NCBI GenBank assembly: GCA_963735495.1
Contig: CAVTLG010000014.1
Coordinates: forward strand, 806,001-870,000
Direction: 5' to 3'
Length of the DNA stretch: 64,000 bases
From: CAVTLG01 sp963735495
GTDB lineage: Bacteria; Chloroflexota; Ktedonobacteria; Ktedonobacterales; Ktedonobacteraceae
Position 1 is the stretch's first letter; the number at the start of each line of letters is the position of its first letter. A model generated the notes under the pieces. That model searched no databases. It was not told the DNA's origin and saw nothing but the letters and a program-made list of their open reading frames with translations. Positions 53,291 through 61,004 of the stretch are shown piece after piece. Made by a program: the position numbers and the translations under genes.

Positions 53291-53809
53291 ATGAACACCA
53301 ATATCTCTGGTTCTGCAACACCGGTCACCACTCTTTCTGATCGCACGGCCTTGCGCGCCCAATTGGAGGAAACGAGGACGGCCTACCACGCGCTGATGGA
53401 GTCTCTGAGCGATGCGGATTGGTCCAAAAAAACACACTCGACCGCGTGGACGGTCGGGGAGATGATGACCCATCTTGCCGACACGCTTGCGGACAAGCCT
53501 GCGACGATTGCCTCTGTGCGGCGAGGGAAAAATCACCTGAATCCTCCGCCAGGCCTTTACTGGCTTGCGATGAGAATCCAATACCGGCTGGTGAAACAGA
53601 GCGCGCGCGGCCAAACACGCCAAACGATTCTCGCTCGCTACGACCAGGCCTACTCAGCACTGCTGGTAACCCTTGATGGGATCAAAGACCAGGAATGGGA
53701 GCTGGGAGCCTTTTGCTACGGTGAGGGGTACAAAACGATTTTTGATGTGTGCCAGATGGTAGTGAGTCACTTTCAGGAACATGCGGCTCAGATTGCCACA
53801 CGGGAGTGA
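53291..53809 (+). CDS. DinB-like / mycothiol-type four-helix protein
   Basis: 172 residues. Four-helix DinB fold: LRAQLEETRTAYHALMESLS, DADWSKKTHSTAWTVGEMMT, the metal-ligand His in HLADTL, and a late HFQEHAAQI. This superfamily includes metal-dependent thiol transferases (YfiT, BstA, mycothiol maleylpyruvate isomerase). Substrate unknown; a role in detoxification with a low-molecular-weight thiol is the usual inference. Confidence 0.8.
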   Translation: MNTNISGSATPVTTLSDRTALRAQLEETRTAYHALMESLSDADWSKKTHSTAWTVGEMMTHLADTLADKPATIASVRRGKNHLNPPPGLYWLAMRIQYRLVKQSARGQTRQTILARYDQAYSALLVTLDGIKDQEWELGAFCYGEGYKTIFDVCQMVVSHFQEHAAQIATRE

Positions 53810-54225
53810 ACCAGGGGTAGCGCGGGAAGGCGGCTTGCTCGTCGCGGATCACGCGAGAATGTAAATTTTGGAATTAAATGGCTCTCCCGCGCATTGGACA
53901 CTGCTGGTAAACCTGCCGATACTTGATCATGAGGGGGGTACGTATTTGGGCACTCGTTGATTGCGGTAAAATCAGCCGCCTAAGTGGAGACCATTCCATT
54001 TTCGGGTGCTCTAAATACAGTTTATACCCGAAAATGAATGGTCTCGCTTTTCAGGGGTCAGCGCATTTAATATTGGGATTTACACACAAGAGAGGCGAGT
54101 ATTACGAGTAAATCATAGCTATCCCACGCACTTTTCCGATGTTGCTCTAGTGTGTACAGGTGTGAAAGATGATGAAATCCCACGTGTTTTTCCGATTAGC
54201 CAAAACCTCTCGCGGGCAGTCTCTT
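53810..54225. other. Gene-free region with an inverted-repeat element
   Basis: About 415 bases between convergent genes. Centre occupied by the 20-bp inverted repeat at 53987-54045, preceded by a small GCGG/CCGC hairpin at 53963-53979 and followed by an AGGGGTCAG stretch that looks like an element end. A 62-codon frame across it is produced by the repeat and is not called. Confidence 0.5.
53987..54045. repeat. 59-bp inverted-repeat element
   Basis: GAGACCATTCCATTTTCGGGT and its inverted copy ACCCGAAAATGAATGGTCTC match at all positions except one extra C; the centre is 18 bases. No T-run follows on either strand, so not a normal terminator. Confidence 0.65.
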
Positions 54226-55611
54226 TCAGACCAATTCAAAGTAGCGGCGGCGATCCCAATTCGTTACCGCTTTCTCATATTCCTGGACCTCCCACCTGCG
54301 GGTAGCGCTAAAATGCTCAACGAAATCCGCGCCCAGGAACTCCTTTGCTACTTCACTGCGCTCAAACAGTTGGGTTGCATCCGTCAGATTACGCGCCAGT
54401 GGCTGGATATGGCCCTCCGCGAGTGCGCTAGCGACGGCGGCGGCATCATAGGCATTCCCGACTAACTGCCTGGGCAGCTCCAATTTCTGCTCGATACCAT
54501 AAAGACCACTTGCCAGCATGGCAGAGAAGACCAGGTAGAAGTTGGCATCCGCGCCCGGCACACGATTCTCGATACGCACAGCTCGACGTCCATTGTTGAT
54601 GATACGTACCGCGCACGTGCGATTATCCATGCCCCATGTCGTATTGAGTGGGGCCCATGTACCCTCTCTATAGCGCTTATAAGAATTGATGACCGGCGCG
54701 TAGAGCACCATGAATTCCGGTAGCTTTTGCAGCACGCCAGCCAGAAAATGGCGCATCGTCGTGGACATATGCTTTTCGGCGGCATCGTCCCAGAACACAT
54801 TCTGTGCGAGCTTGCGATCCCATAAACTCATATGGGAGTGTCCGCTGCTACCATCTTCCTGGTCGTGCCATTTCGCCATGAAGGTAGCGCTCAAGCCCAT
54901 CTGATGACAGATCTCTTTGACGCCTGTCTTAAAGAGCATAGTGCTATCGGCAGCTGTGAGGGCGTCGGCATAATGGATATTCATTTCATACATGCCGGGA
55001 CCGTGCTCGCGATTATAGCCCTCAACTTCCACGCCGTAGTCGCGCATCATGCGCGCGATGCGTCCCAGCAACTGATCGTCTGCGCTGGCCTGGCTGATAA
55101 CATAGCAATTCATGCCTGGATTGAGCGGTGTCAAACCCGGTCCAAAATCTTTTTCGCGCAACGACACCTGATCTTCACGGAAGAAGCGAAACTCCAATTC
55201 AGAGGCGGCCATTGGCTCGTACCCCATCGAACGTGCGCGTTCTACCAGTGTGCGGAGAATGCTGCGTGGAGAGATGGTGACGGGCTCGCCATGTTCCGTC
55301 CACAGATCACAAATGCAGGACGCTACATTTTCCTCCCATGGAACTGTGGTGAACGTGCTCAGATCAGGCTTCATGACGATGTCGGCAAAGCCGCGCGCCC
55401 AGTTACTAAAGGCCAGATTGGGGAGGACATTTTCCGCGATATCCCAGCCAAAAAGCACATCGCATTGTGCAAAACCGTCAGCCAGAGAATCCAGAAAAAA
55501 GCGAGATGCCACGCGCTTGCCACGATACACGCCCTCTATATCAGGTGCGCCTACTTTGACATACTCGACTTTCCCGTCCGCAATCAGTTGTTGAATAGCA
55601 GCAATATCCAC
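54226..55611 (-). CDS. Glutamine-synthetase-family ligase (gamma-glutamyl-amine type)
   Basis: About 461 residues. N-terminal GS beta-grasp (VEYVKVGAPDIEGVYRGKRV), then the catalytic domain: AASELEFRFF, EGYNREHGPGMYEMNIHYAD, the ATP/ammonium region DGSSGHSHMSLWD, and APLNTTWGMDNRTCAVRI. It lacks the adenylylation Tyr region typical of GlnA and best fits the PuuA-like or GlnA3/4 group that glutamylates polyamines or other amines. GTG 55611 is favoured because AAAGGA lies ten bases upstream; a TTG at 55635 would give a slightly longer form. It lies downstream of an SDR and an amino-acid permease on the same strand. Confidence 0.9.
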   Translation of the reverse strand: MDIAAIQQLIADGKVEYVKVGAPDIEGVYRGKRVASRFFLDSLADGFAQCDVLFGWDIAENVLPNLAFSNWARGFADIVMKPDLSTFTTVPWEENVASCICDLWTEHGEPVTISPRSILRTLVERARSMGYEPMAASELEFRFFREDQVSLREKDFGPGLTPLNPGMNCYVISQASADDQLLGRIARMMRDYGVEVEGYNREHGPGMYEMNIHYADALTAADSTMLFKTGVKEICHQMGLSATFMAKWHDQEDGSSGHSHMSLWDRKLAQNVFWDDAAEKHMSTTMRHFLAGVLQKLPEFMVLYAPVINSYKRYREGTWAPLNTTWGMDNRTCAVRIINNGRRAVRIENRVPGADANFYLVFSAMLASGLYGIEQKLELPRQLVGNAYDAAAVASALAEGHIQPLARNLTDATQLFERSEVAKEFLGADFVEHFSATRRWEVQEYEKAVTNWDRRRYFELV

Positions 55612-55689
55612 GAAATATAGATCCTTTCTCGTCAAACAGCCTCACCACCCTGCACAAGGGTGTCCTTAAAATCTTTCTTATATTTCCTT

Positions 55690-55738
55690 GCATTCAGACG
55701 AGCCGAAGGCTAGCAGCGAGAGCTGCGTTTCTGAATGC
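55690..55738. repeat. Short inverted pair and dispersed 18-mer upstream of the GS-like gene
   Basis: GCATTCAGA (55690) and TCTGAATGC (55730) are inverted copies. The right copy belongs to TTTCTGAATGCTTATGGG, which recurs with one change (TTTCTGAATGCCTATGGG) just before ogt near 60851. Confidence 0.4.
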
Positions 55739-55775
55739 TTATGGGTATTAGCTCCTCCGGTCAGCGAGAATGGGT

Positions 55776-55803
55776 GTTCGCGTAGGGCTAGCCCTACGCG
55801 AAC
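55776..55803. repeat. Perfect 28-bp palindrome
   Basis: Half-site GTTCGCGTAGGGCT followed directly by its exact inverse, no spacer. Lies between the SDR stop and the GS start in an operon-like array; could be an operator, a cruciform-forming site or a spacer hairpin. Confidence 0.7.
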
Positions 55804-55840
55804 GTACACACCACTCGAAGCGCTACAATCTTGCTGGCCT

Positions 55841-55863
55841 TTTTTAGACAAGTCGTCTAAAAA
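55841..55863. terminator. AT-rich hairpin over the SDR stop codon
   Basis: TTTTTAGAC and GTCTAAAAA pair around AAGTC, and the SDR stop codon lies inside. With A/T tails on both sides it may act as a weak terminator for the SDR transcript. Confidence 0.4.
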
Positions 55864-56621
55864 TAATTCGATGATATGCCTCCATCAACGACAAGCCAGG
55901 CACCGGTTGTCCACAAAGACTCATCGGAGGCCAGATATAAGGCCATGTAGATGATATCTCTTGCCTCGCCAAAGCGACCCAGCGGAATACGATTCAAGCG
56001 CATGTCGCGCGCCTCTTCACTGGTCCACAGGTATCTTAAGAGCGGCGTTTCAATGGGCCCCGGACAGATGGCGTTGCAGCGGATACCATGGCGACCATAT
56101 TGTACCGCGAGCGATTTCGTTAATGCGAGCATCCCTCCTTTCGAGGCTGTATAGGCGTCCTGAGGTACCGTGCAACCCAGCAGGGCAACGAACGAAGCTG
56201 TGTTGACGATTGACCCCTTGCCCTGTTTTATCATATGCGGAATGGCATATTTGGAGCAAAGGAAGACGCTTTTGAGATTGATGTCCAGCACTTTATCCCA
56301 GAGCGCCTCTGTATTATTAACGACGCTCTGGTCTTCTGACAACATTACTCCGGCATTATTATACAGGATATCGATGTGACCAAATGTCTCCACGGCTGTT
56401 GTGACTAACGCACTGACCTCGCTTTCGTTCGTGACATCTGCTTTTACAAAGATCGCGCTGCCCCCGGCCTCGTGAATAGCCTGTGCTATCTCCACACCTG
56501 CGCGTTCATTTATATCTGTCACCACCACGCTGGCCCCTTCGCTCGCAAACAGCTCAGCCGCTGCCTGTCCCATACCGCTTGCCGAACCTGTAATAATGGC
56601 CACTTTATTGGCTAATCTCAT
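55857..56621 (-). CDS. Short-chain dehydrogenase/reductase
   Basis: 254 residues, classical SDR: TGSASGMGQAAAELF (cofactor loop), DIN after beta-2 (Asp favours NAD), NNAGVM, catalytic Ser in IVNTASFVALLG, YTASKGG (Tyr and Lys), and ICPGPIETPLL. Near glucose-1-dehydrogenase/3-oxoacyl reductase types. Substrate unknown; the cluster suggests an alcohol or aldehyde derived from an amine. It starts 45 bases after the permease stop, on the same strand. Confidence 0.93.
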   Translation of the reverse strand: MRLANKVAIITGSASGMGQAAAELFASEGASVVVTDINERAGVEIAQAIHEAGGSAIFVKADVTNESEVSALVTTAVETFGHIDILYNNAGVMLSEDQSVVNNTEALWDKVLDINLKSVFLCSKYAIPHMIKQGKGSIVNTASFVALLGCTVPQDAYTASKGGMLALTKSLAVQYGRHGIRCNAICPGPIETPLLRYLWTSEEARDMRLNRIPLGRFGEARDIIYMALYLASDESLWTTGAWLVVDGGISSNYF

Positions 56622-56666
56622 TGTTTCGTCTCCTCCATCCTGCCATACTGATAGGGCAGGACGCGC

Positions 56667-58304
56667 TTATTCTCCGCCTGCCGCACCTTCTAGCGCGCTG
56701 CCGCTTGTTTCGTCACTGCTACTCTCGGCGAGTTCACTGACAGACTCCTGTATCTGGGGACCCTTAAACCAGTAGCGTACGCTAACCAGCCACCAGATGA
56801 CCAGGATGAGCAGGGTACCCAACACGACGACCGGCGTATAATTGAATGTCACCGCAGTAATCGGCCTGGCAGTCGGTAGCATAAACAGTATGGAGATAAA
56901 GACAACCCATACAACGGCGATGATGCCGATGGGTTTGCTCCACCTGCCCAGGTGCCACGGACCACGCTGGAAATTCTTTACCAGCAGGCGCAACAAGATC
57001 GGCAAGACATAGGAGATATACAGGCCGATCACTGCTATCGAGGTAATCGCTACATAGGCTGCGAAGTTGACTACTGTAGGGATTGCCAGGATGAAAGCTC
57101 CCACTGCGGCAAAGATAATTGCATTGCGCGGGGTTCGACCGCTATCGAGGCGATGCCATAGATCTGAGAACGGAACAGCGCCGTCGCGCGAGAAGGCATA
57201 GATCATGCGCGAATTCGTCGTAATCGAGGACATGCCGCAGAAGAACTGAGCACCTACGGCGACTGCGAAGAAGAGTGTTCCCAGGATATAACCCAGGCGG
57301 CTTTCGAGAATGTAGAGCACGGGATTAATGTAGCCCGCCGACTGCGACAAATCTGGAGCCGCTGCGAGCAATCCCATCAGGACTGCGTATCCAGCAAAGG
57401 CCGAGACCGCCACGGACATCACAATACCCCATGGTGCTCTTGTCGCGGCGCCAACGGTTTCCTCGGTCATATGTGCGGAGGCATCATAGCCGGTATAGGT
57501 GTATTGAGCTAACAGCAAACCCAGGAGGAAGGCATACCAGGTTGGGAAGCCGGTCGCATTATATTTGGCATCGACATGAAACAGCGTCCCGGCAGCATTG
57601 AGTGGTGCGGCTGCTACATGTGTTGTGAACGTTGCGCCGCCGAATTGTTGGCCGATGAGCGCTGCGACAACCACACCGCCGCCGATCAGGATCACGCCAA
57701 CGATATGCCACCAGACGCTTATATCGTTCAAGAGTGCCACCAGACGTACGCCAAAAATATTGAGGATGGCGTGTAGGATCAATACAAGCGCATAAATCCC
57801 CAGCGTCGCCCATTGGGTGGCTGGATCAATGGCTAAGACTGACCCCAATTTGGCCGGAAAAGCCGGAAACCATGCATTCAGCAGGACATCGATAGAAACG
57901 GCCAGCCCGTAGTCGATACCTGCCGTCACCGCAACCTGCCCAATCAGATTAAACCAGCCAGTAAACCAGCCCCAGCCTGGCCCTCCTAGCTTGGATGACC
58001 AGTAGTAGAGTCCGCCAGCCGTAGGGTAGGCGGAGGCCAGTTCGGCCATACCGAGGGCTACGATGAGCACGAAAACAGTCACCAGGGGCCAGCCTATCGA
58101 GCCAGCCGCGAAGCCAGCCGTCGTGATCCCGGTGTAGAAGAGCGTGAGGCAACCACTGAGGACAGAAATAATGGTGAAGGAGACGGCGAAGTTGGAGAAG
58201 CCACCCATTGTGCGGAAAAGCTCTTGTGCATAACCCATACCATGCAGGCGCTTAATATCCTGCTCGATGAGTTCCTCTCTTGCTGAACGCTGTGATGATG
58301 CCAA
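56667..58304 (-). CDS. APC-superfamily amino-acid/GABA/polyamine permease
   Basis: About 546 residues with 12 hydrophobic segments. The start is a TTG at 58304 with a perfect AGGAGGT five bases upstream; the open frame to 58406 is unsupported. Family marks: GYAQELFRTMGGFSNFAVSF, GWPLVTVFVLIVALGMAELA, SAYPTAGGLYYWSSKLGG, the central TYTGYDASAHMTEETVGAA, then ISSITTNSRM-type SSITTNSRMIYAFSRDGAVP. This is the eukaryote-like BAT1/UGA4 subfamily that moves GABA, choline or polyamines. First gene of the permease-SDR-GS array, so the array probably imports and processes an amine. Confidence 0.92.
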   Translation of the reverse strand: MASSQRSAREELIEQDIKRLHGMGYAQELFRTMGGFSNFAVSFTIISVLSGCLTLFYTGITTAGFAAGSIGWPLVTVFVLIVALGMAELASAYPTAGGLYYWSSKLGGPGWGWFTGWFNLIGQVAVTAGIDYGLAVSIDVLLNAWFPAFPAKLGSVLAIDPATQWATLGIYALVLILHAILNIFGVRLVALLNDISVWWHIVGVILIGGGVVVAALIGQQFGGATFTTHVAAAPLNAAGTLFHVDAKYNATGFPTWYAFLLGLLLAQYTYTGYDASAHMTEETVGAATRAPWGIVMSVAVSAFAGYAVLMGLLAAAPDLSQSAGYINPVLYILESRLGYILGTLFFAVAVGAQFFCGMSSITTNSRMIYAFSRDGAVPFSDLWHRLDSGRTPRNAIIFAAVGAFILAIPTVVNFAAYVAITSIAVIGLYISYVLPILLRLLVKNFQRGPWHLGRWSKPIGIIAVVWVVFISILFMLPTARPITAVTFNYTPVVVLGTLLILVIWWLVSVRYWFKGPQIQESVSELAESSSDETSGSALEGAAGGE

Positions 58305-58562
58305 GGTGTACCTCCTATGTGGGGGTGATAAGACGGGACAAACAATAGCCGTGGAATGACATGTCAGGCTCAGCCTCTTTGCGGGAAACATCTCAGCCGT
58401 GAGCAACCAACCTTATCCTTTAATTATGTGGAATCTTAGCCCTCTTCGTCAATAGCTGTGTTATCATAGGTGGAGATTGAACATTTGGACTTATATAGTC
58501 GAGAAGTTTGCACAGAAACACGGAACGCTTTGATGATACCCAATACGTCACGTTTGCCTGTC

Positions 58563-58757
58563 TCATTGTATCTCCCGTGGATCGCTACGTTCCAACGCCT
58601 CCAATATTGCCTTGCCTCGCTTCTTCAGCCAGATGTCGAAGTCCATCAGATCAGGATGCCGCTGACGTAGTGCGGGGATATCCACGAGCAGACTGCCGTC
58701 ATTGACGAAATCGTAGACGAGGGCGACCTCATTTAATGGTTTCTTGACGTCTCCCTG
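58563..58757 (-). pseudogene. 3' fragment of an unknown gene
   Basis: A start-less minus-strand frame with clear protein character: PLNEVALVYDFVNDGSLLVD, then IPALRQRHPDLMDFDIWLKK, GKAILEALERSDP, stop. No initiation codon exists upstream before an in-frame stop inside the inverted-repeat element. It looks like the tail of a gene cut off at that element. Family not recognised. Confidence 0.55.
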
Positions 58758-58812
58758 TCATATTCTTGATAGTTATTGGCTATTATAGAGATACAGATAT
58801 ATAGGGAGACGT
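58747..58812. repeat. 66-bp inverted-repeat element
   Basis: ACGTCTCCCT (58747-58756) and AGGGAGACGT (58803-58812) are exact inverted copies; the next bases are partly symmetric (T-rich/A-rich). It marks the broken end of the gene fragment. Confidence 0.5.
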
Positions 58813-59035
58813 GCCAGACAGACTCATCGCGAAATAGCGCAGAAAAAGTACCCAAATATCCCCTCTCATACGTATTTAAAATGAGATGAGTTATCTATCG
58901 TCTGAGCAGATGCACTTTAAAAAAACAATCATATGTAAAAGTGCATACCTTCCCTCTTAAGGAAAAGAGGTCAGTCCCTGGAAGTCATTTTCAATGACCC
59001 ATATTACGCATCAAATCCAAGCGAGGAGAACGTAC

Positions 59036-59485
59036 ATGGCTATAGGTCCACTTGAATTGATCGTCATCGGCTGCCCGGGCAATCGCTTCTCAAGCGAGAT
59101 TTTGCCAGAGCTGAACGCCATCCAGCAGCATGGCCTGCTTGAAGTCGTTGACCTGCTTTTTATCAGAAAAGCTGCCGACGGCACCATCGCAGTCCTGGAA
59201 GTGAGCGATCTGGATGAGGAGGAGCTGGCAGCTTTCGACCCCATTAAGGGCAACCTGACGGGAGCAATCACCCAGGAAGATATCGTACAACTGAGCAGCA
59301 CGATTCCCGCTGATACTTCGGCAACCATCGTCCTGCTGGAGCACCTCTGGTTAGGCCGGCTGGAACAGGCCGTCGAGAGGGCCAATGGAACCGTTCACAT
59401 CGGGGGCATGGTACCGCCAACCGCGCTACAACAGTTAGAACTGGAGCTAGCGGCTGCCCGTCAGCAAGGCCAACAGAACGCTTGA
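59036..59485 (+). CDS. DUF6325-family protein
   Basis: 149 residues from ATG 59036 (GAGGAG eight bases upstream). Pattern MAIGPLELIVIGCPGNRFSS, LLEVVDLLFIRKAADGTIAV, DIVQLSSTIPADTSATIVLL, EHLWLGRLEQAVERANG fits DUF6325/DUF1269-like small proteins. They are often paired with a SHOCT protein, as here 51 bases downstream. Possibly a membrane-protein stress module; no activity known. Confidence 0.85.
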   Translation: MAIGPLELIVIGCPGNRFSSEILPELNAIQQHGLLEVVDLLFIRKAADGTIAVLEVSDLDEEELAAFDPIKGNLTGAITQEDIVQLSSTIPADTSATIVLLEHLWLGRLEQAVERANGTVHIGGMVPPTALQQLELELAAARQQGQQNA

Positions 59486-59536
59486 GCCAGAGCAAAACAT
59501 AGCTTAGCTACAACGAATAGCTAGAGGAGGATTAAA

Positions 59537-60019
59537 ATGCACGAACATCATGAGCACGGTGGCTGGGGTGGTGGTTGGGGTGGTGGCTGGGGAAATCCAA
59601 GATGGGGCTGGGGTGGTGGTTGGGGTGGTGGTCCATATATGCCAAGAAGAGTTGGTTATCCATTATTCGGAGGCTTAGGCATGGGTGGTTTAGGTATGGG
59701 TGGTGGATTAGGCATGGGTGGTGGTGGATTAATGGGGGACCTGTTGGCTGGAGGCGTGGGCTACCTGGCGGGTAAAAGCAGCGCCCAGAACCAGCAGCAG
59801 GCAGCGCCACAGTATCAACAATACCCGCCGCAATATCAGCAGCCACAGTATCAACAAGCACCACCACAGTATCAGGCACCGTACACACAAGGAGCAGCCG
59901 GTAGTGCGCAGGACGCCAGGCTGGCTCAGCTTAATCTCCTGGGTCAGTTGCGCGCGCAAGGCACCCTGACCGATGCCGAATTCCAGGCGCAAAAGCAAAA
60001 AATCCTCAACAGATATTAA
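59537..60019 (+). CDS. Gly/Trp-rich protein with C-terminal SHOCT domain
   Basis: 160 residues; AGAGGAGG before the ATG. A His-rich start, a Gly/Trp repeat (GGWGGGWGGGWG), a Gly/Met/Leu repeat that may insert in a membrane (LGMGGLGMGGGLGMGG), then a Gln/Tyr/Pro tract. The C-terminal SHOCT helix pair is LAQLNLLGQLRAQGTLTDAE FQAQKQKIL. SHOCT domains mediate oligomerisation. The upstream DUF6325 gene probably shares its transcript. Codons within the Gly tract drift to GGT/GGA, as expected for slippage-prone repeats. Confidence 0.88.
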   Translation: MHEHHEHGGWGGGWGGGWGNPRWGWGGGWGGGPYMPRRVGYPLFGGLGMGGLGMGGGLGMGGGGLMGDLLAGGVGYLAGKSSAQNQQQAAPQYQQYPPQYQQPQYQQAPPQYQAPYTQGAAGSAQDARLAQLNLLGQLRAQGTLTDAEFQAQKQKILNRY

Positions 60020-60084
60020 GCCAGGCCGAGGGCTGTATAGCTTACTACGATGTAAATAATCCATACAGCAATCATGGTAACAAT

Positions 60085-60126
60085 ACACGCAGATGTGTTT
60101 TTAAGCATCTGCGTGTTTGTCTCTTT
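60085..60126 (+). terminator. Rho-independent terminator after the SHOCT gene
   Basis: ACACGCAGATG and CATCTGCGTGT pair over 11 bp across a 10-base loop, followed by TTGTCTCTTTT. Confidence 0.75.
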
Positions 60127-60209
60127 TGATATTCCGACGAATATCTCTTCATGCTAAAAGCTTGATCCCATCTGTGCATAAGGACATATTCATCGAGTGT
60201 GAGTTCCTC

Positions 60210-60335
60210 TTAGCGGTTGAGGGCGCGTTTAAGCGCATCTATATATTCGGAGACTGCTCGCTTGCTGATTGCTGCTGTCGGTGCCAGGATGTCGAAGCCG
60301 TGGAACGCGCCGGGATAGATGTGCAGTTCGGGTTG
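60210..60335 (-). pseudogene. C-terminal fragment of an alpha/beta hydrolase
   Basis: Directly after the ogt stop, in the same minus-strand frame, the DNA encodes PELHIYPGAFHGFDILAPTA, then AISKRAVSEYIDALKRALNR and a stop. This is the end of an HSL-type (fold-3) lipase/esterase, including the catalytic His of GAFHGFD. The preceding ~250 codons are gone, so a deletion joined ogt to the tail of the old gene. Confidence 0.75.
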
Positions 60336-60839
60336 CTACTGGTAATAGCCCTCATGTCTCAAGAGCCATTGCTTGCGCTCAAGCCCGCCCGCGTAACCTG
60401 TCAGTGTAGCATTCGCGCCCACAACGCGATGGCATGGAAGTACAATGGCAACGGGATTGAGCGCATTTGTTCCTCCGACAGCACGATACGCGGTTGGTCT
60501 GCCAAGTCTTGCCGCCATTTCGCCATAGGATAGCGTCGTTCCAACTGGAATCGTGCGCAGTGTGGACCATACCTCCTGCTGAAAGGCTGTGCCTCCTGTG
60601 TTCACCGGGATCGTATCCAGACAGCGGTAATTGCCAGCGAAATATGCACGCACCCGACTGCTGAAGCCAGATGGATCTACTACCTGCGCCAGATGGATTG
60701 GCCCGTAGCGACGTTGCAGTAATGTCATCATACGCGCTTCATAGTCCGCGTAGTCAAGCGAACACAGGCGTTCGCCGTCAACCACGATCAGGATGTCTCC
60801 AATCGGAGAGTCGATACGATCAAGCTGTAATTCTTTCAT
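60336..60839 (-). CDS. ogt: Methylated-DNA-protein-cysteine S-methyltransferase
   Basis: 167 residues. DNA-repair suicide enzyme that removes O6-alkyl groups from guanine. N-terminal ribonuclease-like domain (IDSPIGDILIVVDGERLCSL), then the conserved FQQEVWSTLRTIPVGTTLSY, GRPTAYRAVGGTNALNPVAI and the active-site LPCHRVVG (Cys acceptor), with YAGGLERKQWLL at the end. Full length. AAAGG lies nine bases before the ATG at 60839. Divergent from ada-alkA with a perfect dyad between, so shared control by the alkylation response is likely. Confidence 0.95.
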   Translation of the reverse strand: MKELQLDRIDSPIGDILIVVDGERLCSLDYADYEARMMTLLQRRYGPIHLAQVVDPSGFSSRVRAYFAGNYRCLDTIPVNTGGTAFQQEVWSTLRTIPVGTTLSYGEMAARLGRPTAYRAVGGTNALNPVAIVLPCHRVVGANATLTGYAGGLERKQWLLRHEGYYQ

Positions 60840-60914
60840 CGCTTATGCCTTTCTGAATGCCTATGGGTCTGAGATTTGTGCTGTCATCATATCCAAAACT
60901 GTAAAGCTTGTCTG

Positions 60915-60969
60915 GCGGTTTTCGGACATGACCATTGGCAGAACCGCAATGACTATGTCCGAAAACCGC
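60915..60969. promoter_or_regulatory. 15-bp perfect dyad between ogt and ada-alkA
   Basis: GCGGTTTTCGGACAT (60915-60929) and ATGTCCGAAAACCGC (60955-60969) are exact inverses; the 25-base centre has a further CATTG/CAATG pair. Position between divergent repair genes suits a shared operator, though a mobile hairpin is also possible. Confidence 0.55.
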
Positions 60970-61004
60970 TAGCAATAGGGCGGACATTGGCATACTATGA
61001 GTAT

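Larger units (their letters stand above)
58305..59035. other. Gene-poor region with a gene fragment and an inverted repeat
   Basis: About 730 bases. It contains a 65-codon gene remnant on the minus strand (58563-58757) and a 66-bp inverted-repeat element that abuts it (58747-58812). The remaining AT-rich sequence likely carries the promoters of the permease and the DUF6325 gene. Confidence 0.5.

Noticed and set aside
53923..54111. 62-codon plus-strand frame between DinB and the GS-like gene
   Set aside because: Runs straight through the inverted-repeat element; an artefact of its sequence.
54832..55620. 262-codon plus-strand frame over the GS-like gene
   Set aside because: Antisense shadow of strongly conserved glutamine-synthetase motifs.
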